21,671 nucleotides of DNA from an uncultured Clostridia bacterium (GCA_946628455.1 CAMOWP010000010.1:1-21671), one strand, 5' to 3'; positions 1 to 6,560 are shown, counted from the stretch's first letter. Program-made: numbers and translations. The notes: generated by a model not told the origin, from the sequence alone.

Positions 1-102
1 AAAACATTCATCGACAACCTTAGAGCCGATACGGTATAACATTAGCATTTCATCGCCTTTGCGAATGTAAACGGTTGCCATATTTCTGAGTTTACTGTTC
101 AT
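1..102 (-). CDS. NUDIX hydrolase, N-terminal fragment
   Basis: Only the first 34 codons are in the window; the gene runs off the left edge. The start reads MNSKLRNMATVYIRKGDEML, followed by a first-strand motif MLYRIGSKVVDE, which matches the N-terminus of clostridial 8-oxo-dGTP-diphosphatase-like NUDIX proteins. The catalytic NUDIX box itself lies outside the window, so activity cannot be judged. The ATG sits one base after the stop codon of the ASCH gene, with a GGGG ribosome binding site inside the end of that gene, so the two are probably co-translated. A second in-frame ATG at codon 8 is an alternative start. Family assignment rests on the N-terminal strand pattern only. Confidence 0.65.
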   Translation of the reverse strand, partial: MNSKLRNMATVYIRKGDEMLMLYRIGSKVVDECF

Positions 103-103
103 T

Positions 104-436
104 TCATTCCCCTATTTCAATCCCTACTACCCCGTACTTTTTGATTTGCTCTTCTGAATAGTATTCGAGCATATCGGAAGGGGAAGCGGCTTCAAGCTCG
201 CTTTCGGCGTAGCCGCATTTATCAAGCGGCAATACTGCATAAAGCTCTTCAAAGCTTTTAAAGAAATGAAGAGCTTTAACCGTTGCTGAAAATGAGCTTG
301 TTTTATTTTTAAAAATAATTTTATCGCCGACTTTGATTTTGCGCCGTTTTTCGTCATAGAGCCGAAGCTCAATCGTTTTCGAGCCGTTTCTGATTTTTTC
401 AAACGGTGCGCAGTTCAGCTTCATAGTGTGAGTCAT
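104..436 (-). CDS. ASCH domain protein
   Basis: A small protein of about 110 residues whose N-terminus (MKLNCAPFEKIRNGSKTIEL followed by RLYDEKR) carries the typical ASCH signature: a basic and polar surface predicted to bind RNA or nucleotide, seen in single-domain clostridial proteins. The rest (KVGDKIIFKN near residue 40, then a conserved C-terminal KYGVVGIEIGE) fits a complete ASCH beta-barrel. The exact substrate of the family is not known. The reading frame can be extended to a TTG at 454, overlapping iolB, but the ATG at 436, four bases after the iolB stop, gives the family-like MTHTMKLN start; an ATG at 424 is also possible. No clear ribosome binding site precedes it, suggesting coupling to iolB. 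The stop is one base before the NUDIX gene. Confidence 0.75.
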   Translation of the reverse strand: MTHTMKLNCAPFEKIRNGSKTIELRLYDEKRRKIKVGDKIIFKNKTSSFSATVKALHFFKSFEELYAVLPLDKCGYAESELEAASPSDMLEYYSEEQIKKYGVVGIEIGE

Positions 437-440
437 AGTA

Positions 441-1214
441 TTACGGTGCGTCAATTATCCATTCGTGGTCCTTATCGTTAATTCTCGTTTTATCCCACGG
501 GTCGCCGTCAAGGTGACGGATGAGCCATACGTAGTACATTTCGTAGCACGGAGCCGTAACCTGCTGATGAGCGTTGCCGCCTCTTATGCAAAGGCAGGTG
601 CCGTTTTCTGTTTTATAAGGCGTGTCGCCCTCAAAGCCTGCGCCGAAGCCCTGCGACGGGTTGAACTGATAGTAATAAAGCTCGGGCTGCGGATGATGAT
701 GCGGTGGATAAGACGACCAGCGGCCCGGCTGATTGAATACCTCGCCCATTACCATATTTGAATAAGGCGCATTGTCAAGGTCAAACATTGTAGATACAAT
801 TCTGTATCCCGTGCCTTCCCACTGACCTTTTCCGAAATGCTGATAAAGGCAGTTGGCGGGGTTGTAAAACTGCGGAGTCCAGGTTTTTTCGTTATCAGTC
901 ATCTGAACAAGCACTTCGCTGTCTTCAAGCGCTTCAACAGAAGCGGCAGTTGAATGTGAAAAATGAACTGCATAAGGCGTTTTCTGGAACGGGTTTTCAC
1001 GCTCGCAGGTTTCGTCAATTTCATTTCCTACTAAAAATCTGATTTTACCTGAAAGAAGAAGAATTGCAGTTTCGTTTTCACTTTCAAAAATCTCAAGCTT
1101 TTCGCCCTTTTTCATTTTCTTAACGTAAATGTCCATAAGCATATCGGAATTTACGCCGTTCATTTCGCAAAGGATTTTCTTTCCGTTTTCATCGTATTCA
1201 GGTCTGTAAAGCAT
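441..1214 (-). CDS. iolB: 5-deoxy-glucuronate isomerase (IolB) family protein
   Basis: A 257-residue bicupin of the IolB/KduI family. IolB isomerises 5-deoxy-D-glucuronate to 2-deoxy-5-keto-D-gluconate in inositol breakdown. The metal site is visible in the second cupin: HHHPQPELYYYQF at about residues 172-184, supplying His and Glu ligands, and a further His at 216 in GGNAHQQV. The length is close to that of characterised IolB (about 270). The start has a strong GGAGG ribosome binding site within the last codons of nadC, two bases upstream of which nadC ends, so the gene is in the nad operon. None of the other inositol genes (iolC, D, E, G, A) is next to it, so its substrate here may differ from the textbook one. 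The family is certain; the precise reaction is inferred. Confidence 0.82.
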   Translation of the reverse strand: MLYRPEYDENGKKILCEMNGVNSDMLMDIYVKKMKKGEKLEIFESENETAILLLSGKIRFLVGNEIDETCERENPFQKTPYAVHFSHSTAASVEALEDSEVLVQMTDNEKTWTPQFYNPANCLYQHFGKGQWEGTGYRIVSTMFDLDNAPYSNMVMGEVFNQPGRWSSYPPHHHPQPELYYYQFNPSQGFGAGFEGDTPYKTENGTCLCIRGGNAHQQVTAPCYEMYYVWLIRHLDGDPWDKTRINDKDHEWIIDAP

Positions 1215-1216
1215 AA

Positions 1217-2059
1217 TCAGTCCTCCAAAGGTTTAAGGTTTTTAAGGCTGAAATCAAGTATCGGCGCCGAGTGAGTCAGCGCTCCGCAGGAAACAAAGTC
1301 AACGCCTATTTCGGCAATCTCTTTAAGACGTGCCTTAGTTACGTTTCCGCTGCATTCCGTCTGCGCTTTGCCGCCGATTAATTCAACAGCCTTTTTCATT
1401 GTTTCATTGTCCATATTATCAAGCATTATGATGTCTGCGCCTGCGTTTAAGGCTTCTTCAACCTGCTCAAGAGTTTCCGTTTCAATTTCGATTTTGCGAA
1501 CGAACGGAGCATAAGCCTTTGCCATTTCAATCGCCCTTGTTATTGAGCCTGCGGCGCCTATGTGGTTGTCCTTTAAAAGAACGCCGTCTGAAAGGTTGTA
1601 GCGGTGATTAGTTCCGCCGCCAACTCTTACAGCATGCTTTTCAAACGGGCGCATATTCGGAGTGGTCTTTCTTGTATCAAGCAAAACTGTTTTATATCCT
1701 TTAAGCTCTGAAGCGTAATCGTTTGTGATTGTTGCAATTCCGCTCATTCGCTGTAAATAGTTAAGCGCCGTTCTTTCGCCCGAAAGAAGCGCCTTTATAT
1801 CGCCGTAAATAACGCCTACAAGCTGGCCCTTTTCAACTCTGTCCCCGTCCTTTACGTCTGTTTCAAAACGGCTGTTTTCGTCAAGCAGCTCAAAGGCCCT
1901 TCTGAAAACGTCAAGCCCGCAGATTATTCCGCTTTCCTTACAGATAAGCTCGGCTCTTCCGTTTTTATCCTCAGGCATAACGGCATTGGTTGAAACGTCC
2001 TCGCTTGTTATATCCTCTTTGAGTGTGTTGAGAATATATCTGTCAATATTAATTTTCAT
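1217..2059 (-). CDS. nadC: Nicotinate-nucleotide pyrophosphorylase (carboxylating)
   Basis: Quinolinate phosphoribosyltransferase, the third step of de novo NAD synthesis: quinolinate plus PRPP gives nicotinate mononucleotide, CO2 and pyrophosphate in the cytosol. The 280-residue length is normal. Visible active-site motifs are ERTALN (about 95-100), DTRKTTP (128-134), HR at 152-153, LLKDNH (161-166), EIETE (191-195), ECSGNV (235-240) and SCGALTHS (257-264). The ATG at 2059 gives the family-like start MKINIDRYIL and overlaps the last 11 bases of nadB, implying translational coupling; an ATG six codons upstream (2077) is an alternative. The gene is directly followed by iolB. Confidence 0.95.
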   Translation of the reverse strand: MKINIDRYILNTLKEDITSEDVSTNAVMPEDKNGRAELICKESGIICGLDVFRRAFELLDENSRFETDVKDGDRVEKGQLVGVIYGDIKALLSGERTALNYLQRMSGIATITNDYASELKGYKTVLLDTRKTTPNMRPFEKHAVRVGGGTNHRYNLSDGVLLKDNHIGAAGSITRAIEMAKAYAPFVRKIEIETETLEQVEEALNAGADIIMLDNMDNETMKKAVELIGGKAQTECSGNVTKARLKEIAEIGVDFVSCGALTHSAPILDFSLKNLKPLED

Positions 2060-3374
2060 CGTTACACCATTTAGCATAAAAATCGTTATCCTTTCTTTTG
2101 ATTTCGTCCATTATAAGCTTTCTGAATTCCTTTTGGATTTCAACTTTTGACGGATATGCTTTAAGGTCTATAAACGGCAGCTCGCCGCTTTTATCGCTGT
2201 AATCCTCGGCTATAACGTCTGCCGCGCGCTTTGCAAAAACGAGGCTCTCAAGCAGAGAATTTGAAGCGAGGCGGTTTTTGCCGTGAACGCCGTTGCACGC
2301 CGTTTCGCCGACTGCGTAAAGATATTCCATAGAAGTTCTTGCGTTTATATCTGTTTTAACGCCGCCCATCATATAGTGCTGCGCAGGGGTTACGGGAACT
2401 TTGTCCTTAGTGATGTCATAGCCCTCTTCCATACATTCTTCAAAGATGTTGGGAAAACGAACTCTTGCCTCCTCGCTCGTCATTGACGGAAGAGTGAGGT
2501 AAACGTGGTCTGTGCCGAATTTCTTCATCTCTTCAACTATTGCGTTTGTAACAACGTCTCTCGGCTGAAGCTCGTCAACAAAGCGCTCGCCGTTTTCGTT
2601 AAGAAGAATTGCGCCCTCGCCGCGAACGCTTTCACTGATAAGGAAGCGCCTGCCTTCCTTTTTTGAATAGAGGGTGGTCGGGTGAATCTGAATATAGTTT
2701 ATATCCTGAAGCTCAACGCCGTGCTTTAAGCTGAGAGCAAAGGCGTCGCCCGTTATGTGCGAGAAATTGGTTGAATTCTTGAAGAGACCGCCTATACCGC
2801 CCGTTGCGAGAATAATATCGTGAGCTATAATCGCGCCCATTTCGCCGTATTCATCCTCGCATACAATTCCGTAACACTTGTTGTTCTTTTCAATAAGGTC
2901 AATCATAGTGGTCTGCTCAACAAAGGTGATGTTCTCCCTCTGCTTTGCAATAAGGAGTAGCGCTTCGGTTATCTCTTTTCCCGTTTCATCCTTGTGGTGA
3001 AGGATTCTGTTCCGGCGGTGAGCTCCCTCGCGGGTGTAGTCATAATCGCCGTCGTCGTCAAGGTCAAACTTAACGCCAAGCTTGACAAGCGTTTCAATTA
3101 TTTCAGGCGAGGATTCAATCATAACCTTAACTGCCTCGGGGTTGTTTTCAAAATGCCCCGCCTTCATTGTGTCCTCAAAATAGCAACCGAAATCCTCTAT
3201 GCTTTTGAGAACGCACACTCCGCCCTGGGCGAGATATGAATCACACTCCGCAAGCTTTTCCTTGGTTATTAAAAGTATTTCTCTGTCTTTCGGAAGGCAA
3301 AGCGCAGCAAAAAGCCCCGCAACGCCTGAGCCGATTATAACAGTCTGAGTATAAATATATTCTTCTCTTTTCAT
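2049..3374 (-). CDS. nadB: L-aspartate oxidase
   Basis: FAD flavoprotein that oxidises L-aspartate to iminoaspartate, the substrate of quinolinate synthase. The N-terminus carries the dinucleotide-binding GSGVAG (residues 15-20); SYLAQGGV follows near 46-53, the substrate-site segment HHKDETG near 126, HPTTLY near 231, SESVRGEGA near 247-255, and the C-terminal FAD segment GKNRLASNSLLESLVF near 365-380. At 441 residues it has the shorter C-terminus usual in clostridial NadB compared with about 540 in E. coli. The start is uncertain: the ATG at 3374 matches family N-termini, while an ATG at 3386 adds four residues; neither has a good ribosome binding site. It leads the operon and has its own promoter. 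No nadA is found nearby. Confidence 0.94.
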   Translation of the reverse strand: MKREEYIYTQTVIIGSGVAGLFAALCLPKDREILLITKEKLAECDSYLAQGGVCVLKSIEDFGCYFEDTMKAGHFENNPEAVKVMIESSPEIIETLVKLGVKFDLDDDGDYDYTREGAHRRNRILHHKDETGKEITEALLLIAKQRENITFVEQTTMIDLIEKNNKCYGIVCEDEYGEMGAIIAHDIILATGGIGGLFKNSTNFSHITGDAFALSLKHGVELQDINYIQIHPTTLYSKKEGRRFLISESVRGEGAILLNENGERFVDELQPRDVVTNAIVEEMKKFGTDHVYLTLPSMTSEEARVRFPNIFEECMEEGYDITKDKVPVTPAQHYMMGGVKTDINARTSMEYLYAVGETACNGVHGKNRLASNSLLESLVFAKRAADVIAEDYSDKSGELPFIDLKAYPSKVEIQKEFRKLIMDEIKRKDNDFYAKWCNDEN

Positions 3375-3412
3375 CTCACATACCATATTTTCTGAGTTTA
3401 TATATTTATATT

Positions 3413-3441
3413 AATATATAATTATTTTTGTTTTATGTCAA
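3413..3441 (-). promoter_or_regulatory. Sigma-A-type promoter of the nadB operon
   Basis: On the minus strand TTGACA (3441-3436), a 17-base spacer and TATATT (3418-3413) form a near-consensus promoter. The predicted start of transcription, about 3406, leaves a short leader of 20-32 bases. The -10 region lies in an AT-rich stretch with the perfect palindrome TATATTAATATA, which could be an operator but may be chance. Confidence 0.7.
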
Positions 3442-3470
3442 GTATTTAAGCGGACGGGGAGGCATATATT
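3442..3470 (+). promoter_or_regulatory. Candidate sigma-E promoter of yqfC
   Basis: GTATTT and CATATATT separated by about 15 bases resemble the mother-cell sigma-E pattern (ATATT and CATACA-T with about 14 between), and yqfC/yqfD are sigma-E genes in B. subtilis. The predicted transcript would start only about ten bases before the ATG, right at the GGTGG ribosome binding site, which makes the assignment weak. Confidence 0.27.
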
Positions 3471-3485
3471 TAATATGGTGGTAAA

Positions 3486-3737
3486 ATGAAAAAATATGAA
3501 ACTGAAAGCCCCGTTAAAGCAGCCTTCACGCCGCGCCTTGAGCTTTTGGGCAACACCTCCTGCATAGCGGAGGGGATTAAGGGAATAATAAGCTGCAACG
3601 AGGATTTAATCACGCTCGATTTGGGAAAACAGCTTGTTTCGTTTTACGGCGACGGCCTTTGCATTTCCTCCTTTTCTTCCGATGGCGCAGAGATTTGCGG
3701 AACTATTGTTTCAGTGGAGTTTGGGAGCAATGGTTAG
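3486..3737 (+). CDS. yqfC: Sporulation protein YqfC
   Basis: An 83-residue protein of the YabP/YqfC family, small beta-rich proteins made in the mother cell during sporulation and found in most endospore formers. The pattern RLELLGNTSCIAEGIKGI (about 17-34), then ITLDLGKQLVSFYGDGLCI and a closing strand GTIVSVEF, matches the family along its whole length. The biochemical role is unknown. The start ATG follows GGTGG with a spacing of about four bases. The last eight bases overlap yqfD, as in other spore formers where the two genes are paired. Unlike B. subtilis there is no phoH-like gene after the pair. Confidence 0.88.
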   Translation: MKKYETESPVKAAFTPRLELLGNTSCIAEGIKGIISCNEDLITLDLGKQLVSFYGDGLCISSFSSDGAEICGTIVSVEFGSNG

Positions 3738-4902
3738 GCTTTTGAAATGGCTTTTGGGATATGTCAGCTTTAAGTTTATAAACGGCTTTCCTCAGGGCTT
3801 TTTAAATGATTGCTACAGCGAAAAATTTAATATTCAGAACGTCAGAATTAAGGACGGCGCTTTGTATGCCGAGTGCCCGAGCGGGCTTTACCCTCATCTC
3901 AGAGCTGTTGCGAAAAAGAACGGCGGACGGCTGAAAATAATAAAAAAGCACGGGCTGATTTTTATTCTTTCAAAAATTAAAAATCGGTGGGGAATATTCG
4001 TCGGCGCGGTGGTCGGAATAATATTTCTGAGCTTTATTTCGGGCTTTGTCTGGAACATTGAAATAGTTGGAAACAGCAAGCTGAGCGAGGCTGAGCTTCG
4101 CAGCTTTGCCGCGGATTACGGCTTTTATGAGGGAGCGTACTGGAGAAGCATTGATAAAGGGCAGGTTGAGGATATGCTTCTCGCTTCATATGAGGATATC
4201 GCCTGGGCGCATATCAACCGTGACGGAACCTCAGCCCGCCTTGAAATCAACGAGGGCGTTCTCAAGCCAAAAACGGTGAAGCCGAAAAAGTATACTAATC
4301 TCAAGGCGAAAAAGGACGGCATAATAGTTAAAACCAACGTTCACAGCGGCTGGCAGGTTGCAAAAAAAGGAGACGCCGTAACCAAAGGCGATTTGCTCAT
4401 TTCGGGAGTGTATACTAATGAAAAGGGCAGCTCTCAGTTCGCGCGTGCCTCGGGCGAATATATTGCAAGGGTTAAGGAAAAAATCTCAGTTACAGTCAGC
4501 CGAAACCAGAGCCGCAAAAAATATCTCAGCGAAATCAAACGAAAAAGCCTTCGCTTTTTCTTTATTGAAATACCGCTTTATATCGGAAACACACCGAAAA
4601 ATTCCGAAATCACAGCTGAGGAAAAAATGCTTGAGCTTAACGAAAAAAAGCTCCCGCTCGGTATAGTTGAAACAACGGTGAGAATGTATAAGAACGAGGT
4701 TATAACGTTATCTGACAGAGAGCTCACCGAGCTTTTAAACAAGGAAACCGAAAAGAAAATCAAAGAGGATTTTTCAGATTATGAGATAATAAAAAGAAAA
4801 ATCAAAACAGAGCTGAAAGATGACTGTGCCGTTTCAACGGGCTATCTTATCTGCCACGAGAATATCGGCAAAGAGGTCAGGCTGAAAATCAAACGCAAAT
4901 AA
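3730..4902 (+). CDS. yqfD: Sporulation protein YqfD
   Basis: A 390-residue membrane protein of the YqfD family needed for efficient sporulation and active in the mother cell. A cytoplasmic N-terminal domain (1-85) is followed by one clear membrane segment (about 88-109, rich in Gly, Val, Ile and Phe) and a FtsQ/POTRA-like start NIEIVGNSKLSEAEL at 109-123; the rest is predicted outside the mother-cell membrane. The open frame extends upstream to 3634, but that would overlap yqfC by about 100 bases. The ATG at 3730 has GGAG ten bases before it and gives the usual start MVRLLKWLLGYVSFKF. The overlap with yqfC indicates translational coupling. Confidence 0.9.
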   Translation: MVRLLKWLLGYVSFKFINGFPQGFLNDCYSEKFNIQNVRIKDGALYAECPSGLYPHLRAVAKKNGGRLKIIKKHGLIFILSKIKNRWGIFVGAVVGIIFLSFISGFVWNIEIVGNSKLSEAELRSFAADYGFYEGAYWRSIDKGQVEDMLLASYEDIAWAHINRDGTSARLEINEGVLKPKTVKPKKYTNLKAKKDGIIVKTNVHSGWQVAKKGDAVTKGDLLISGVYTNEKGSSQFARASGEYIARVKEKISVTVSRNQSRKKYLSEIKRKSLRFFFIEIPLYIGNTPKNSEITAEEKMLELNEKKLPLGIVETTVRMYKNEVITLSDRELTELLNKETEKKIKEDFSDYEIIKRKIKTELKDDCAVSTGYLICHENIGKEVRLKIKRK

Positions 4903-4926
4903 ACAATTTTTTACAGTTTTTCTTTT

Positions 4927-4955
4927 GCATTAATTCCTGCAGGCTGTGCAAAATA
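4927..4955 (+). promoter_or_regulatory. Candidate sigma-G promoter of spoVT
   Basis: GCATT (4927-4931) and CAAAATA (4949-4955), 17 bases apart, resemble the forespore sigma-G pattern (GHATR and CATNNTA). SpoVT is a sigma-G gene in B. subtilis. The match is partial and spoVT could also be read from the yqfC promoter, only 89 bases after yqfD. Confidence 0.3.
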
Positions 4956-4991
4956 TAACAGTAACGATTTTGAAAATAAAGGGTGAGAATT

Positions 4992-5528
4992 ATGAAAGCA
5001 ACAGGAATTGTAAGAAGGATTGACGATTTGGGAAGGATTGTAATACCAAAGGAAATCCGCAGGAGTTTTCGCATTAAGGAAGGCGACCCATTGGAAATTT
5101 ATACCGACGCGGAGGGAGAGGTAATATTTAAAAAGTATTCGCCGATTGGCGAGCTTTCAACTTTTGCGGGGCAGTATGCGGACGTTTTGCACAAAAGCGC
5201 AGGGCTTCCGATTGCGATTATGGATAACGACCACGTTATTGCCTGCTCGGGTATCAGCAAGCGCGAGGTGCTTGAAAGGCGCGTTACAAGGAGCCTTGAG
5301 GAGTTAATGGAGCAAAGGCAGGTGCATATCAAAACAGACACCGTTCCGCCTCTTAACGCGATTGAGGGCTACAGCCGCCCTGCCGATATCGTTTATCCGA
5401 TTATTTACGGCGGCGACGTAAGCGGAGCAATTGCAATGCTTGAGGACGAAAAACACAAAATGCCTACAGAATCTGACATCAAGCTCGTTCAGGTTGCGGC
5501 GGCGTTTTTGGGTCAGCAGATGGAATAG
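4992..5528 (+). CDS. spoVT: Stage V sporulation protein T
   Basis: Forespore transcription factor of the AbrB type that fine-tunes sigma-G genes. The N-terminal swapped-hairpin DNA-binding domain (MKATGIVRRIDDLGRIVIPK, to about residue 50) is followed by a GAF-like domain (about 55-178) with LPIAIMDNDHVIACSG and DVSGAIAMLED. The 178 residues equal the length of B. subtilis SpoVT. A GTG nine bases upstream is in frame, but the ATG at 4992 is correctly placed behind AAAGGGTGAG and gives the universal MKATG start. The gene follows yqfD after 89 bases. No U-tailed terminator follows it, so some read-through into the RNA gene downstream is possible. Confidence 0.95.
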   Translation: MKATGIVRRIDDLGRIVIPKEIRRSFRIKEGDPLEIYTDAEGEVIFKKYSPIGELSTFAGQYADVLHKSAGLPIAIMDNDHVIACSGISKREVLERRVTRSLEELMEQRQVHIKTDTVPPLNAIEGYSRPADIVYPIIYGGDVSGAIAMLEDEKHKMPTESDIKLVQVAAAFLGQQME

Positions 5529-5529
5529 A

Positions 5530-5639
5530 TTGTGCAAGTTGCACAAAATAATTAACAATTCTTTGTGCATTATAGCTGAATGATAGAAAGTTAAAAAAAG
5601 ACTTGAAATTTGAAAAAAAGAGTATATAATAATGCACAA
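5530..5639. repeat. Repeated TTGTGCA/TGCACAA heptamers
   Basis: The heptamer TTGTGCA or its complement occurs four times in 110 bases: 5530-5536 and 5540-5546 as an inverted pair with a three-base gap, 5563-5569, and 5633-5639 just after the -10 box of the RNA promoter. A related TGTGCAA is at 4945-4951 before spoVT. Such clustering suggests a protein-binding site; the regulator is not known. Confidence 0.4.
5603..5630 (+). promoter_or_regulatory. Promoter of the candidate small RNA
   Basis: TTGAAA (5603-5608), a 16-base A-rich spacer and a perfect TATAAT (5625-5630). Transcription should start near 5637. No protein-coding gene of credible length follows on this strand before the terminator. 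Confidence 0.7.
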
Positions 5640-5783
5640 CACGAGGGAAAACGACTGATAGATAACTGAGTCACCCTCGATTACATACCCTGCTGAGGCA
5701 GGCAAATTTGCTTTAGATTTTACTTTACATAAATTTTACTCCAACGAAAAGAGACTGCAAGCGTCAGCAAGCGGTCTCTTTTC
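5637..5783 (+). ncRNA. Candidate structured small RNA, unclassified
   Basis: A unit of about 145 bases bounded by a good promoter and a strong terminator with no credible open frame. Hairpin 1 pairs CGAGGG (5642-5647) with CCCTCG (5674-5679), with an inner GACT/AGTC stem (5653-5656, 5669-5672). Hairpin 2 pairs CCTGC (5689-5693) with GCAGG (5698-5702) over a TGAG loop. The palindrome GCAAATTTGC follows at 5702-5711, then an unpaired AT-rich stretch and the terminator. It fits none of the riboswitch, 6S or SRP RNA patterns I know, and the only gene downstream (queT) is on the opposite strand, so it is more likely a free-standing RNA than a leader. Confidence 0.5.
5747..5783 (+). terminator. Terminator of the candidate small RNA
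   Basis: AAAAGAGACTGC (5747-5758) pairs with GCGGTCTCTTTT (5771-5782) with a single G-U pair around a 12-base loop. The A-tract before the stem would also let it act on transcripts coming from queT. Confidence 0.75.
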
Positions 5784-5800
5784 ATTTCTGTGAATTATAC

Positions 5801-5830
5801 AAAACAAAAAGGAAGGCGTTTGCCTTCCTT
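5801..5830 (-). terminator. Terminator of queT
   Basis: On the minus strand AAGGAAGGC and GCCTTCCTT (5830-5822 and 5817-5809) form a nine-pair stem with a four-base loop, followed by TTTGTTTTG. It starts six bases after the queT stop. Confidence 0.85.
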
Positions 5831-5836
5831 AAATAA

Positions 5837-6361
5837 TTATAGCTTTTTATCAAGGTGTCTTTTAACTATTGCGTAGTAAAGCGCAGTTCCCAAAACGAGC
5901 ATTACTCCGAGCTCTCCGAGAGCTACAAGGCCGCCCTGAACAAGAAAATCTCCGAAATGAAACGGTCCGTCAATGAAGAACTGCTCAATTTCCCAACCAA
6001 CTATAACTCCGTTCCAGAGCGCGGGCATAAGCATTGCAGGAACAGGATAATTCTTGATTTTTACGTTTCTTAAAAAGAAAATGCAAAGCGTTGCGCCGAG
6101 CGTTGCAAGCGAGCCGAAAATCATATCAAGCGGAAGCCCCTGGCCGATTGAGTAAAGGTTTGAAATAATGCAGCCAAGCGTGAGCCCCGGTATTGCCGCA
6201 GGGGTGAAGAGCGCCAAAACGTTGAGTGCTTCGGAAACTCTGAACTGAACTGCCGCCGTTGTTGTTCCGGGAAGCAGAAAGGCCTGCGCGTAGGTGAGCG
6301 CTGCATACATTGCTGCAATGATTGCAGTCTGGGTAATCTTTTGTACCTTGGTGTTTTTCAT
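5837..6361 (-). CDS. queT: Queuosine precursor transporter QueT (ECF S component)
   Basis: A 174-residue membrane protein of the QueT family, the substrate-binding component of an energy-coupling-factor transporter thought to take up preQ1 or preQ0 for queuosine synthesis in tRNA. The N-terminus AIIAAMYAALTYA and the segment VQFRVSEALNVLALFTP are characteristic; about five to six hydrophobic segments follow. No ATPase or T component is nearby, as expected for ECF group II systems with a shared energising module. The start ATG follows AAGGAG, and that site is the 3' end of a preQ1-I riboswitch, which independently supports the substrate. Promoter, riboswitch, gene and terminator form a single-gene unit. 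Confidence 0.92.
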   Translation of the reverse strand: MKNTKVQKITQTAIIAAMYAALTYAQAFLLPGTTTAAVQFRVSEALNVLALFTPAAIPGLTLGCIISNLYSIGQGLPLDMIFGSLATLGATLCIFFLRNVKIKNYPVPAMLMPALWNGVIVGWEIEQFFIDGPFHFGDFLVQGGLVALGELGVMLVLGTALYYAIVKRHLDKKL

Positions 6362-6373
6362 AATTTAATTTTC

Positions 6374-6412
6374 TCCTTAGTTTTTTTAGAGCGGGTTGTG
6401 CCAAGTACCGCT
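6374..6412 (-). promoter_or_regulatory. preQ1-I riboswitch of queT
   Basis: On the minus strand stem P1 pairs AGCGG (6412-6408) with CCGCT (6394-6390). The loop contains TTGG (6404-6401), which can pair with CTAA (6380-6377) in the A-rich tail AAAAAAACTAAGGAG to form the H-type pseudoknot of this class; one pair is G-U. The tail merges with the ribosome binding site AAGGAG, so bound preQ1 should block translation. The downstream gene is a queuosine precursor transporter, the expected target. Confidence 0.85.
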
Positions 6413-6414
6413 TT

Positions 6415-6450
6415 GCCGGCTTGTTTTTTAACCTCTCGGTTAATGCCGAC
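6415..6450 (-). other. Nested hairpin at the 5' end of the queT leader
   Basis: On the minus strand GTCGGC (6450-6445) pairs with GCCGGC (6420-6415), enclosing TTAACC and GGTTAA (6443-6438, 6433-6428) closed by a GAGA tetraloop. The predicted transcript starts at about 6450, so the structure sits at the extreme 5' end, directly before the riboswitch. It has no U-tail and is not a terminator. It may protect the RNA from decay or assist aptamer folding. Confidence 0.55.
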
Positions 6451-6456
6451 TTTGCT

Positions 6457-6484
6457 ATTATAACACAGAAAGCTAAAATTGCAA
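6457..6484 (-). promoter_or_regulatory. Promoter of queT
   Basis: On the minus strand TTGCAA (6484-6479), a 16-base spacer and TATAAT (6462-6457). The start of transcription would be about 6450, at the first base of the leader hairpin. Confidence 0.7.
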
Positions 6485-6560
6485 GAGTATTATTAATATG
6501 ATAAATTAAATTTTATTGCACAGTTAATTAAAATGTGTTAATATACTATACGGTGATGAT

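Noticed and set aside
465..761. Plus-strand open frame of 98 codons opposite iolB
   Set aside because: Antisense to a well-supported gene, no ribosome binding site and no recognisable protein pattern. Similar opposite-strand frames across the window were dropped for the same reason.
3634..3729. Upstream extension of yqfD
   Set aside because: It would overlap yqfC by about 100 bases and give a non-family N-terminus; the ATG at 3730 has a ribosome binding site and the conserved start.
5530..5546. Hairpin after spoVT as a terminator
   Set aside because: Seven-pair stem but no U-tract follows; better read as an inverted pair of the TTGTGCA heptamer.
5637..5783. 6S RNA, SRP RNA or a known riboswitch
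   Set aside because: The ends do not pair into the long rod of 6S RNA, the SRP tetraloop domain is missing, and no conserved aptamer core that I know is present.
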